Notes under the pieces: model-generated
The model's database searches: none
What the model was told of the DNA's origin: nothing
The model's input: the letters and a program-made list of their open reading frames with translations, nothing else
Assembly (NCBI GenBank): GCA_022616475.1
Contig: JAKEEP010000283.1
Location: forward strand, 1 to 32,672
Direction of reading: 5' to 3'
DNA from: Phycisphaerales bacterium
GTDB taxonomy: Bacteria; Planctomycetota; Phycisphaerae; Phycisphaerales; SM1A02
DNA length: 32,672 bases
Program-made: the position numbers and the translations under genes
Part shown: positions 8,488 through 16,306 of the stretch, one piece after another
How positions within the stretch are numbered: position 1 is the stretch's first letter
Layout of the letters: each line of letters opens with the position of its first letter

Positions 8488-9327
8488 ATGAAATTGATGA
8501 TCAAGCCATTCGTTGTTGGCGCAATCGCGTGCACGGTGATGTTCGGAAGCGCGCTGGGGCAAGCCGATGTTGCGATCACCTCCCAGCAAGCCGGGTCGAA
8601 CGAGAGCTGGGCGGGCGCCTTTTTTGTCATCCGCGTGACCCATGCCAACGGCGAGCAGACCATTGATCTCGTTGGAAGCGTGTTGCTGTGGACCCTCTTG
8701 TGTCTGTCGGTTCTGAGCATCGGGCTGATTGGGTTTCTGGGGCTCGCCAATCAGCGCAAGGCAATCGTCCCAGCGGGGGTGGTGAGCGAAGCTCGGCGAT
8801 TGCTTGCGGCCGGGAACTATCGACAGGCAATCGACTTGACCAAGAAGGAGCAGAGTTTCTTCAGCCAGGTGCTGCACGCCGGTCTGAGCAACGCCACGCA
8901 CGGCGCCGGCGGCATGATTCGCGCGCTGGAGCAGCAGGCCGATGTGCTCATCACCGCGCGAATGCGCCCGATCGAAATCCTCTACATGTTGGGACAAATC
9001 AGCCCAATGATGGGGCTTCTGGGCACGGTCTACGGCATCATTTTCGCGTTTCGAGTCTTTGTCTCGATGGGCGGGCACGCCACACCGGCGCTGCTGGCGG
9101 GCGGGATCGGCACGGCGCTGGTCGCGACCTTCTGGGGCTTGGTTGTGGCGATTCCCGCCTTGGCGGGTTATTCGATGCTCCGCAACAAAGTTGATCACCT
9201 CACCATGGAAGCGATGGCGTCGGCCGAGGAATTGCTCACGCAGTTTCGCGCCAAACCGCCCGCAGCAAAGCCCTCGGGCCCGGCGAAAGCGCCCCTCGCG
9301 AGCGCCGCTGAGGCCGGGCTCGCCTAA
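8488..9327 (+). CDS. MotA/TolQ/ExbB proton-channel family protein
   Basis: 279 residues. The start at ATG 8488 is preceded by GGTGGA about 10 nt upstream. An N-terminal signal-like segment (1-25, ending SALGQ) comes before the family core. Such an extra exported prefix is common among planctomycete-type ExbB proteins, to my knowledge. Helices lie at about 62-84, 165-192 and 206-230. The segment GQISPMMGLLGTVYGIIFAF (169-188) and AGGIGTALVATFWGLVVAIPA (204-224) are the family signature lining the proton path. With ExbD-type partners it forms the inner-membrane motor. Its stop is 16 nt before the first exbD-type gene. The C-terminal tail is Pro/Ala-rich (256-279). Confidence 0.95.
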   Translation: MKLMIKPFVVGAIACTVMFGSALGQADVAITSQQAGSNESWAGAFFVIRVTHANGEQTIDLVGSVLLWTLLCLSVLSIGLIGFLGLANQRKAIVPAGVVSEARRLLAAGNYRQAIDLTKKEQSFFSQVLHAGLSNATHGAGGMIRALEQQADVLITARMRPIEILYMLGQISPMMGLLGTVYGIIFAFRVFVSMGGHATPALLAGGIGTALVATFWGLVVAIPALAGYSMLRNKVDHLTMEAMASAEELLTQFRAKPPAAKPSGPAKAPLASAAEAGLA

Positions 9328-9343
9328 GCGGCACGGGGCTCTT

Positions 9344-9829
9344 ATGCATCGAGCGAGGCGACATCGAGAGCGCAGCGGCCTTGAAGTGAACCTTACTTCT
9401 CTGATCGACGTCACCTTTCTGCTCATCATTTTCTTCGTACTGGTTTCCAAGCTCAACGAAGTGGAGAACGTCAGGCTCGACCTGCCGAGTCCGCAAGAGC
9501 CCATGACGGTGCTGCCTGATTCCAAGCAACAGGTCGTCATCAACGTGCTGCCGGACAATGCGGGCGGTGCATCCGCATATCGGGTGGGCGTGATCGACTT
9601 TCCGTCAAACCTGGCCGGGCAGAACGCAATGAAATCGCATCTGGCGGAACTCTATCAAGCCAACCCGGGAATCGAAGTGAATGTTCGCGCCGACCGGTCC
9701 ACCCACTACGAGCATGTTGAACCGGTGATGCGAGCCGTCTCGCTGGCCGCTCGAATCGCGGCCGGCGCCGGGGCGCCGCCCGCAAGCGGAATGGCGCGGA
9801 TCAATCTGGTTGTGTTGAAGGAACGCTGA
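9344..9829 (+). CDS. ExbD/TolR family biopolymer transport protein, first copy
   Basis: 161 residues. It has the typical layout: a basic N-terminus, one helix at about 19-36 (SLIDVTFLLIIFFVLVSK) with the motor-essential Asp22, then a periplasmic domain of about 120 residues. The start at ATG 9344 gives exactly the short cytoplasmic tail of the family. Only a weak GGGG precedes it. ExbD/TolR proteins form the dimer inside the ExbB/TolQ pentamer and carry the protonatable Asp. Two different ExbD proteins in a row suggest a heterodimer, as is common in Bacteroidetes and planctomycete systems. The end is followed by only 2 nt before the second exbD gene. Confidence 0.94.
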   Translation: MHRARRHRERSGLEVNLTSLIDVTFLLIIFFVLVSKLNEVENVRLDLPSPQEPMTVLPDSKQQVVINVLPDNAGGASAYRVGVIDFPSNLAGQNAMKSHLAELYQANPGIEVNVRADRSTHYEHVEPVMRAVSLAARIAAGAGAPPASGMARINLVVLKER

Positions 9830-9831
9830 GC

Positions 9832-10359
9832 ATGATCACGGATAGCGCAACGACCGAGATCGATGACGATCAGGAGATTCCGGTGCCGCCGTTGCGGGGC
9901 CGCCGAGGTCGCCAGCGCGCGCGAATGAACGTCAACTTGACCTCGCTGATCGATGTGACGTTCCTGCTCCTGGTCTATTTCATGGTGGCAACCAGCATGA
10001 CCGGCCGCGAGCAGGTGTACCGCATGGACCTGCCCAGCCGCGAAGGCGCTGGCCCCTCCGATCCGTTCACATTGGATGATGAGCCGCTTCGCATTCTGGT
10101 CAGTTCCAGCGCCGATGAGGCGCAACCGTATCGGTTGACGATCGACGGTCCGTATCCCCAACCGGCCACGTTCCAGGCGCTTCACGATTTCCTGCGCAGC
10201 AAGCAGGTGAACGAGGCAACTTCGGGCGGCCTTTTCGATTCGAAGCATCCGATCATGATCGAACCTGCGGCCGGGACGCGGTGGGAGCATGCGATCGAAG
10301 CGTTCAACGCCACAGTGACGGCTCGTTACTCCAATGTGACCTTCGCGGCTCCCGGCTGA
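9832..10359 (+). CDS. ExbD/TolR family biopolymer transport protein, second copy
   Basis: 175 residues. ATG 9832 follows GAAGGA (9817-9822) by 9 nt. The cytoplasmic tail is longer than in the first copy and acidic then basic (EIDDDQEIP, then RGRRGRQRARM). The helix at about 38-55 has the conserved motif NLTSLIDVTFLLLVYF with Asp41. The periplasmic part differs strongly from the first copy, so the two are old paralogs rather than a recent duplication. The pair probably forms a mixed dimer within one motor. The TPR gene starts 8 nt downstream. Confidence 0.94.
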   Translation: MITDSATTEIDDDQEIPVPPLRGRRGRQRARMNVNLTSLIDVTFLLLVYFMVATSMTGREQVYRMDLPSREGAGPSDPFTLDDEPLRILVSSSADEAQPYRLTIDGPYPQPATFQALHDFLRSKQVNEATSGGLFDSKHPIMIEPAAGTRWEHAIEAFNATVTARYSNVTFAAPG

Positions 10360-10367
10360 GCAGATCG

Positions 10368-12968
10368 ATGAAGTCTCGACGCGCAATTCACATCATCGCT
10401 CTGGCGTGCTGCGGCTTGATGGCCATGCCGACGACCGCGTCCGCTCAGTCCAAACCTGCCGCATCCAGCACCGAGCCCGTCACTCAACGGAAGTTGAAGG
10501 AGATTGAGGACAAGCGGCAATCGCTGAGTTTGTTGCAAGGCTCAGAGTCGCAGCGGCTAGCCGCCATCGAGGAAGTGCTGGCGCTGCGGCAATCGCTCAT
10601 CGATTCACAGACCGACCGAGCCAATCGCGGCGTTTGGATGCATGACCAGGCCGCCGACATGCTTTTTGAGCTGCTCCCGATCGACGCCTCGGGCATGACC
10701 GCGCTGTTTGGGGTGCCGTCGCCTGCTCAACGCGAGCGCGCTCGCCGAGTCGCGCGCGAAGTTCACCGGTTGGCGTCGGAAGCCGAACGCTTGATCTCAC
10801 AAGCGATCGCAGACTTCGAGGCCGCTGGGGACTTCGAGAATAATCCGACGCTTCAGCAGAAGCGGCGCGACCTGATCGAACAGGAACGCGACCGGCGCGG
10901 GCCTTTCCTGCTCGGTGTCGGCGCATTTCTGGAGGCAGAGTTGAACTCTGACGATGTCCAAAGGCGCGCCACGTTGCACCGGCAAGCGGCCGATCTGCTG
11001 CTGCCGCTTGCCGAGACGCTTGAGGGAGCAGCCGCGCTCCAAGCCCGGTTGCACGCCGGGCTCGCGCTGGCCCGCCTGGGAGAATTTGACGCCGCTGAGG
11101 CACTTTGCGCGCACATCGCCACCGACGGCGCCGCGCGTCCGCAAGACATCTTCACGGCCCGCATGGGCGGTGTGTTCAATCGGACACAGCGCGGCGGCCC
11201 TTCAGCAGGCCTTATCGCCCTGGATTCGATCGAGCCACGGTATTTGCGCGATGATTCAGACTCCTCGAGCATGTTCTTTCGGATCTTGATCGCCGACCAG
11301 CGGTTTCTCCTTCGCCGGCAATTGGCCGACGCAGCGGGACCAAACGAGCGCCGCGACCTGCTGACCCAAGCGGCTCAAGTGTATGTGGATCTTTGCAGAT
11401 CGCTTGCCCCCCCGCCTGGCCAGAGCGCCGCCCAACGCCAGAGCGTGCGCTCGCTCGTGCTGGACCGATTGGCCAACGCCATCACCCCCGATATGCCCCT
11501 GGAACAGCTTCCCCCGCTGGCTCGCATCGCGCGCGCACAGCACCTGTCGCGCCAGGCCAGCGCCCGCGCGCAATCCATCGACATCGTCGAGTCCGTGCTG
11601 GCTGACGCTTCGCTCATCCCGGCCGAGCGCGCCGAAGCCCTTCACACGCTCGCCATGGCGCTGTACGAAGATGGTCAGCAGCTGCCGGCTGCACAGCGGT
11701 TTCTTGAACTGGCCACAGACCATCCCGACGACAGCCGCGCCGATCGCGCCATTGAAACTGCGGCCGCCATCGCCGCGGACTGGTACCAACACGACACGCT
11801 CGACGGCGAGGCTCGCGACACGCTGCGCCAGGCGCTTTCACTGCTTCTTGAGCGCTATCCGAATCTACCCAGCATCGACCAGTGGCGGTACATGGCTGGC
11901 CGCCTGGCGCTGGATGATGGCAAATTTGATGATGCTGCCGCGCTGTTTGCGCAGATCGCTCCCGATGCCGAGCACTGGCTTGACTCGCATTTCATGCGCG
12001 CGGTTGTCGTGAAGGCCCGCGCCGACGCGACGAGTGATTCCGATGAACGCCGACGGAGCTATGCCAGTCTCCTTGAGGTCGTTGATCGCACGCATTCGAT
12101 CCTCGAATCAGGCCTGGAGTCGGCCGGCCAAGCGAGTCGCGCCGCTGCGATACGAGAGTACATCGCCTGGCTGCGAGTTTTCCGCGCGCACGCCATGTTG
12201 ACGCTCGACCAACCCTTGCAGGCGATCGAAGCAGTGGCCGGAATCGAAACCAACGCGTCGCTCGATAGCGCTGTGCTTGCCGAGGCGCTTGAAGCGCGGA
12301 TTCAGGCGTTTGAGGCGCTCGACCGGCCCGATGACGTCGCGCGCGAAATCGAGCGCTTTACCCAGGCCGTGCCCGACAAGGCCGCCAACGCGGTGCGGCC
12401 GGCAATGGCGCGCATGCAACTCAAGGTGCAAGCGTTGATCGATTCAGGCGCTGCAGATCAAGCGCTCGAACTGGCGCATCGCACCTTGCTTCCGGCAGCG
12501 CAGATTCTGAGCCGATGGCTGACCGATCGACCGCTTTCCAGCAATGACCCACTGCTGCTGGCTTGGCAGGTCGCCGACGCATTTCGGTTGAGCGGGCAGT
12601 ATTCCGACGCCCTTGCGTGGTACGACCGGCTGATCGGGCAGCAACCGGACTCTGTGCAGCTTCTGGGCGGTCGAGCCGAATGTTTGTTCCATCTCGGCGG
12701 TGAGCAGCGCCTCGCCCAGGCCATGCAGATTTACAAGCGAGTCGCCGCCGGCCTGTCCAATGATGCGGCCAATCCATCGGCAAAGGCGGCCTTCTGGCTC
12801 GCACAGCTTCGAATGCTGCAGATCATCGATCAAGTCGGGCGAAACACCGAGCAGATCGTGCCACGAATAGAGCGGTTGCGGCTGGAAGATCCTCAATTCG
12901 GCGGCGAGCGATTCCGCAGGGGCTTCGAGGCGCTGCGAAACAAGCATCAGGCCAAGGCGCGCTCGTAG
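10368..12968 (+). CDS. Exported TPR-repeat protein of the ExbB/ExbD block
   Basis: 866 residues. ATG 10368 starts a clear signal peptide (basic SRRAI, hydrophobic IIALACCGLMAM, cleavage after TASAQ). The rest is almost wholly alpha-helical and Ala/Leu/Arg-rich with degenerate tetratricopeptide units. Examples are EDGQQLPAAQRFLELATDHP, WRYMAGRLALDDGKFDDAAA and YSDALAWYDRLIGQQPDS. TPR proteins are periplasmic protein-binding scaffolds. In the Tol-Pal system the TPR protein CpoB has a comparable position at the end of the operon. The parallel is by layout only; I see no sequence similarity to CpoB. It starts 8 nt after the second exbD stop and ends 34 nt before the stop of the convergent DoxX gene. 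Confidence 0.85.
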   Translation: MKSRRAIHIIALACCGLMAMPTTASAQSKPAASSTEPVTQRKLKEIEDKRQSLSLLQGSESQRLAAIEEVLALRQSLIDSQTDRANRGVWMHDQAADMLFELLPIDASGMTALFGVPSPAQRERARRVAREVHRLASEAERLISQAIADFEAAGDFENNPTLQQKRRDLIEQERDRRGPFLLGVGAFLEAELNSDDVQRRATLHRQAADLLLPLAETLEGAAALQARLHAGLALARLGEFDAAEALCAHIATDGAARPQDIFTARMGGVFNRTQRGGPSAGLIALDSIEPRYLRDDSDSSSMFFRILIADQRFLLRRQLADAAGPNERRDLLTQAAQVYVDLCRSLAPPPGQSAAQRQSVRSLVLDRLANAITPDMPLEQLPPLARIARAQHLSRQASARAQSIDIVESVLADASLIPAERAEALHTLAMALYEDGQQLPAAQRFLELATDHPDDSRADRAIETAAAIAADWYQHDTLDGEARDTLRQALSLLLERYPNLPSIDQWRYMAGRLALDDGKFDDAAALFAQIAPDAEHWLDSHFMRAVVVKARADATSDSDERRRSYASLLEVVDRTHSILESGLESAGQASRAAAIREYIAWLRVFRAHAMLTLDQPLQAIEAVAGIETNASLDSAVLAEALEARIQAFEALDRPDDVAREIERFTQAVPDKAANAVRPAMARMQLKVQALIDSGAADQALELAHRTLLPAAQILSRWLTDRPLSSNDPLLLAWQVADAFRLSGQYSDALAWYDRLIGQQPDSVQLLGGRAECLFHLGGEQRLAQAMQIYKRVAAGLSNDAANPSAKAAFWLAQLRMLQIIDQVGRNTEQIVPRIERLRLEDPQFGGERFRRGFEALRNKHQAKARS

Positions 12969-13002
12969 CACCATCGCGCAGAAGTCTCGAGACGGGTGCA
13001 GG

Positions 13003-13965
13003 TCACATCATCGTGTCATCAACCACGATCTGCCGGCGGCCGCCGAACAGCAATTGATCCAGGCTCATTTTTCCCGGCCCGGTCAAGAAGATGCCGAATG
13101 CCAGCACGAAGAGTCCGAGCTGGCAGTACATCGCGTGGAATGCGTTGACATCCTCGGCAAACTCAAACGGATGCGTGCGCAGCGCGCCGTTCATCTGCAC
13201 CGAGACCATGTAGAACGCCACACCCATCGAGATCGCCAGGCCAAGGCCCCAGATTCGGCTGAACAATCCAACCAACAGGAGCGCGCCGCCGATGAGTTCT
13301 GTGAACGCGGCAACCTGCGCGACCCGAACCGGCGCCGGCCAACCGGCCGAATCAACCATTAGGGCGATTCTGTACATGCCGGGCGCGCGATGCGAACCTC
13401 CCGATGTCACTTGCACCGGGGTTGGACCCGCAAACGGCGGAACTTCATCTTCGCTCTTGGAAGGCTTGATGATGATCGGCTGCTTTGCAGGAGCTTCGGG
13501 TTGAACTTCCGGGGCCGGAGCCGGCGTCGGCACTGGATCGGGACGGGTGGCCGGCGTGGTAGTCGGCGGCGGGCGGCGAATGACCCGGCGCGGCGCCGTC
13601 GCGGGCGGCGCAGGCTTGGCCTCGGGTTTGGGTTCCGGTTTGACTTCAGGCTCTGGCTCAGGCTGGGTCTGAGGCTCGGGATCCTGGTTCTGATCGTCGG
13701 TCACGTCGGGCGGATCCTGTTCAGCCTCCTGGCGATACGAGGCATAGATCAAGCTTGCGGGCCCCAGCGACGGGTCGGCCCAGCTTGTCACCGTGACCGG
13801 CGCCGTTGTCTTCACGCCCAGGCTCTGCAATCGATTGGCCTCAAGGTCGGTGAACTCGGATTCCTTGAAGACCTTGTTGTAGCCGGCGCTGACAAACGCC
13901 AGGCACAAAACGATTCGGCTCAGGGTCGGAACGAATGATGTTGCTGCGGTGACGCTGAATGACAT
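13003..13965 (-). CDS. DoxX-family membrane protein with a long Pro/Glu-rich periplasmic-type linker
   Basis: 320 residues. ATG 13965 is chosen because AGGAG lies 7 nt upstream on the minus strand; an earlier ATG at 14010 lacks this. Helix 1 is at about 14-33 (TLSRIVLCLAFVSAGYNKVF). Three more are at about 212-235, 238-256 and 277-296, with the DoxX-like text VAAFTELIGGALLLVGLFSR. Between helix 1 and the rest lies an insertion of about 150 residues. At residues 95-165 it is almost pure Pro/Glu/Lys/Ala (EPEPEVKPEPKPEAKP), resembling the TonB periplasmic linker. DoxX proteins are small, poorly understood inner-membrane proteins linked to redox chemistry. The gene converges on the ExbB/ExbD block. 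Confidence 0.82.
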   Translation of the reverse strand: MSFSVTAATSFVPTLSRIVLCLAFVSAGYNKVFKESEFTDLEANRLQSLGVKTTAPVTVTSWADPSLGPASLIYASYRQEAEQDPPDVTDDQNQDPEPQTQPEPEPEVKPEPKPEAKPAPPATAPRRVIRRPPPTTTPATRPDPVPTPAPAPEVQPEAPAKQPIIIKPSKSEDEVPPFAGPTPVQVTSGGSHRAPGMYRIALMVDSAGWPAPVRVAQVAAFTELIGGALLLVGLFSRIWGLGLAISMGVAFYMVSVQMNGALRTHPFEFAEDVNAFHAMYCQLGLFVLAFGIFLTGPGKMSLDQLLFGGRRQIVVDDTMM

Positions 13966-14046
13966 GGGCGGGCTCCTGAAGGCGGTGGGCAGACAAGCGC
14001 TGTCTGCCACCGAGGCTTACGGCTTCTGGCTCAAGCTGATGGCGCT

Positions 14047-14076
14047 TTGCTGGCCTATGCTCATGGTCGATACAGA
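14047..14076 (+). promoter_or_regulatory. Possible tRNA promoter
   Basis: TTGCTG (14047-14052) and TACAGA (14071-14076) are 18 nt apart, and the mature tRNA begins 18 nt downstream. The -10 match is imperfect. Confidence 0.3.
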
Positions 14077-14094
14077 ATGATATTCATCGGCTTT

Positions 14095-14176
14095 GCGGGC
14101 GTGGCGGAACTGGCAGACGCGCGGGACTTAGGATCCCGTGGGGAAACCCATGCAGGTTCGATTCCTGTCGCCCGCA
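14095..14176 (+). tRNA. tRNA-Leu, anticodon UAG
   Basis: 82 nt without an encoded CCA. The acceptor stem GCGGGCG (14095-14101) pairs with CGCCCGC (14169-14175), with discriminator A at 14176. The anticodon stem CGGGA/TCCCG encloses loop CTTAGGA with anticodon TAG at 14129-14131, reading CUA. A long variable arm (TGGGGAAACCCA) marks it as class II, as expected for leucine. The T arm GCAGG-TTCGATT-CCTGT is canonical. No intron is present. Confidence 0.97.
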
Positions 14177-14375
14177 TTTCCCAATTGGTGGCAGCGAGAA
14201 TCCTCATGGTGATCAAATCCCGAAAATGCCGAGGGGGCAGCCCCCGCGCAAAAAAGTAGTTCGGCAATTGCAGTGGCTTAGATCGGCTGAAACTTGGCGT
14301 TGCTCCGCCATTTTCGACATTTCAGAGCCGCCCATGCCCGATCTGGCCCCGAAAATCGCACTCGAAGGCGCGGTT

Positions 14376-14404
14376 GGGCCCCGATCAGGCCCGAAAAATT
14401 TTTT
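14376..14404 (+). terminator. Short hairpin followed by a T run
   Basis: GGGCC (14376-14380), loop CCGATCA and GGCCC (14388-14392) are followed by GAAAAA and six T residues. It could end an unidentified plus-strand transcript 200 nt beyond the tRNA. The stem is only 5 bp and the A run sits between stem and T run. Confidence 0.35.
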
Positions 14405-14487
14405 GTCCTGCAATTTGCAACCGGCCGCCGGCCTCTTGCGGAATGATCAATGTCGGCCGGCCGTGTGCTGTACTCTCCTCCGCCGAC

Positions 14488-14567
14488 AACCCCGTTCCCC
14501 TCAGAAACGTCCCCGTCGTACGAGCAGAGCAGGCTGGGCGTGCCGGGCTCTGGCGACGGGGTTTTTT
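14488..14567 (+). promoter_or_regulatory. Terminator with a competing stem in the DAHP synthase leader (candidate attenuator)
   Basis: CCCCGTCG (14511-14518) pairs with CGACGGGG (14554-14561). Inside, CAGAGC (14525-14530) pairs with GCTCTG (14547-14552). Six T residues follow (14562-14567). This is a convincing intrinsic terminator 82 nt before the GTG start of the gene. Upstream, AACCCCGT (14488-14495) could instead pair with ACGGGGTT (14556-14563), which would destroy the terminator stem. I see no classical ribosome-sensed leader peptide with a run of aromatic codons. The terminator is well supported; the regulatory reading is inference. Confidence 0.6.
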
Positions 14568-14649
14568 GCACAAAGTCACACGCGCGAGGACGCGAATTTC
14601 GGCGTTCAGTCCACGCTGTATCATTGCCGATTCCCTCATCGGCTTCATT

Positions 14650-16104
14650 GTGCAACCCTGGTCGCCCACATCCTGGCAGTCCAAACCCGTCACCCAGCAA
14701 CCGGTGTACCCCGATCCCGGCGAGCTGCGCGAGGCGTTGAACCAGCTCTCGTACCTGCCGCCACTGGTTTCATCGTTCGAGATCGAATCGCTCAAGTCGC
14801 AGCTTGCTGAAGCCGCGCGCGGGCAGCGATTCCTGCTCCAAGGGGGCGATTGTGCTGAGAGCTTCGAGGATTGCCAATCCACCACGATCGCCAGCAAGCT
14901 CAAAATCCTTTTGCAAATGAGCCTGGTCCTGGTGCACGGCTTGCGCAAGCGCGTGACTCGCGTGGGACGGTTCGCCGGCCAGTATGCCAAGCCGCGCTCG
15001 AACGACATTGAGCATCGCGCTGATCGCGAAGGGGAGCCCGCGACGGCCCTGCCCGCCTACCGCGGCGACCTGATCAACCGAGTTGAGTTCACCGCCGATG
15101 CCCGCACGCCTGATCCACAACTGCTTCTTCGCGGTTACGAGCGCGCGGCGCTGACGCTCAACTTCATCCGCGCCCTCATCGACGGCGGCTTCGCCGATCT
15201 GCATCATCCGGAATACTGGGACCTCGAATTCGTCAAGCACTCGCCGCGCGCCGCCGAGTACCAGCGCATCGTCGAATCGATCGGCCAATCGCTCCGCTTC
15301 ATGGAAACGCTGGCGGGCCAGACCGTCGGCGAAATGACGCGCGTGGACTTCTTCACCAGCCACGAGGGCCTTCATCTTCTGTACGAGCAGGCGCAGACCC
15401 GCCAGGTGCCGCGCCGGGAAGGCTGGTACAACCTTTCGACGCACATGCCGTGGATCGGCATGCGCACCGCCACGCCCGAGGGCGCGCATGTGGAGTACTT
15501 CCGCGGCATTCGCAATCCCATCGCCGTCAAAATTGGGCCCACTGTGCCGGCCGGGTCCGACTCGATTGCCGATCATCTGCGCAAATTGCTCGATCTGCTC
15601 CTTCCTAACAACGAGCCCGGCAGACTGACGATCATTCATCGGTTCGGCGTTCGCGACATCGCTCGCCTGCTGCCCGCCGTCATCGAAGCTGTTGGGAAGT
15701 CGGGCAAAACTGTTCTTTGGTGCTGCGACCCGATGCACGGCAACACGCACACCGTAAACGTCCAAACGTCTAAACGTCCAAACGTCCAAACCGGCCGCCT
15801 TGGGGCTTCCACCGAAGCATTAGCGCTCACCACTCAGGACGCAGCGCTCTCAGTAAAGACCCGCAAGTTCGACGACATTCTCTCCGAACTCGAGCAGGCA
15901 TTCGACATTCACGCCAAAATGGGCACATACTTGGGCGGCGTGCACTTCGAGCTGACCGGCGAGAACGTCACCGAATGCACCGGCGGCGCCCGCGGCACCT
16001 CTGAAGCAGACCTCACGCGTGCTTACAAGTCGCAGGTCGATCCCCGGCTCAACTACGAGCAGGCTCTCGAAATGGCCATGCACATCGCTCGGCGAGCCGG
16101 ATAA
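14650..16104 (+). CDS. 3-deoxy-7-phosphoheptulonate (DAHP) synthase, class II
   Basis: 484 residues from GTG 14650. The family start (PWSPTSWQSKP, then QQPVYPDP) follows directly, so I reject the long upstream extension that runs through the terminator. The enzyme condenses PEP and erythrose 4-phosphate in the first step of the shikimate pathway. Signature segments are FLLQGGDCAESF, RVGRFAGQYAKPRS, CDPMHGNTH near the C-terminal third, HFELTGENVTECTGGA and DPRLNYEQALE. Compared with the family, about 30 extra residues lie between GNTH and KTRKFDDIL. They are encoded by DNA that begins with four 8-bp AAACGTCC units (15756-15787). The reading frame is intact. Whether the insertion, next to the substrate-binding CDPMHGNT motif, is tolerated is unknown. 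Confidence 0.93.
   Translation: MQPWSPTSWQSKPVTQQPVYPDPGELREALNQLSYLPPLVSSFEIESLKSQLAEAARGQRFLLQGGDCAESFEDCQSTTIASKLKILLQMSLVLVHGLRKRVTRVGRFAGQYAKPRSNDIEHRADREGEPATALPAYRGDLINRVEFTADARTPDPQLLLRGYERAALTLNFIRALIDGGFADLHHPEYWDLEFVKHSPRAAEYQRIVESIGQSLRFMETLAGQTVGEMTRVDFFTSHEGLHLLYEQAQTRQVPRREGWYNLSTHMPWIGMRTATPEGAHVEYFRGIRNPIAVKIGPTVPAGSDSIADHLRKLLDLLLPNNEPGRLTIIHRFGVRDIARLLPAVIEAVGKSGKTVLWCCDPMHGNTHTVNVQTSKRPNVQTGRLGASTEALALTTQDAALSVKTRKFDDILSELEQAFDIHAKMGTYLGGVHFELTGENVTECTGGARGTSEADLTRAYKSQVDPRLNYEQALEMAMHIARRAG
15756..15790 (+). repeat. 8-bp-period AAACGTCC array inside the DAHP synthase gene
   Basis: Units at 15756-15763, 15764-15771 (AAACGTCT), 15772-15779 and 15780-15787, followed by AAACCGGCC. 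Four octads are 32 bp, so the whole inserted block must supply other bases to keep frame. It shares GTCCAAACG with the pilT-pilC element at 263-271. Confidence 0.9.
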
Positions 16105-16306
16105 ACAAGCCGTAAGTGAGGCGCGCCTCGCCCGGGGAATCACACGGAGGCGGTCAGGGTCCCGCCCGTTGGTCCTTTTTTGTTCACAGTGAATGGTTTT
16201 GGTCGTATTACGCCGCCTGAGAGGGTAGATTGTGGCTTGGTGGCTCGCTGGAATGGGCTTTGGAGCCACGTTCCGATCGCATCTGAGGCGAAGGAGAACA
16301 GAATCC

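Larger units (their letters stand above)
14177..14649. other. Spacer between tRNA-Leu and the DAHP synthase gene
   Basis: Reading frames here stay open through GC bias but show no recognisable protein. The spacer contains a small GGGGG-CAG-CCCCC hairpin (about 14232-14244), a hairpin with a T run at 14376-14404, and a leader with competing stems at 14488-14567. No confident promoter is seen. Confidence 0.6.

Noticed and set aside
8359-9558. Long minus-strand frame opposite exbB and exbD
   Set aside because: It overlaps two well-recognised genes completely and its translation shows no membrane or domain pattern.
14232-14250. Terminator GGGGG-CAG-CCCCC just after the tRNA
   Set aside because: It is followed by A residues, not T, on the plus strand, and no T run follows on the minus strand.
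14374-14649. N-terminal extension of DAHP synthase by 92 codons
   Set aside because: The frame runs through an intrinsic terminator and has no similarity to the family, which begins right after GTG 14650.
16149-16181. Terminator after DAHP synthase
   Set aside because: GGCGG/CCGCC is followed by 9 nt before the T run, too far for an intrinsic terminator, and the stem is only 5 bp.
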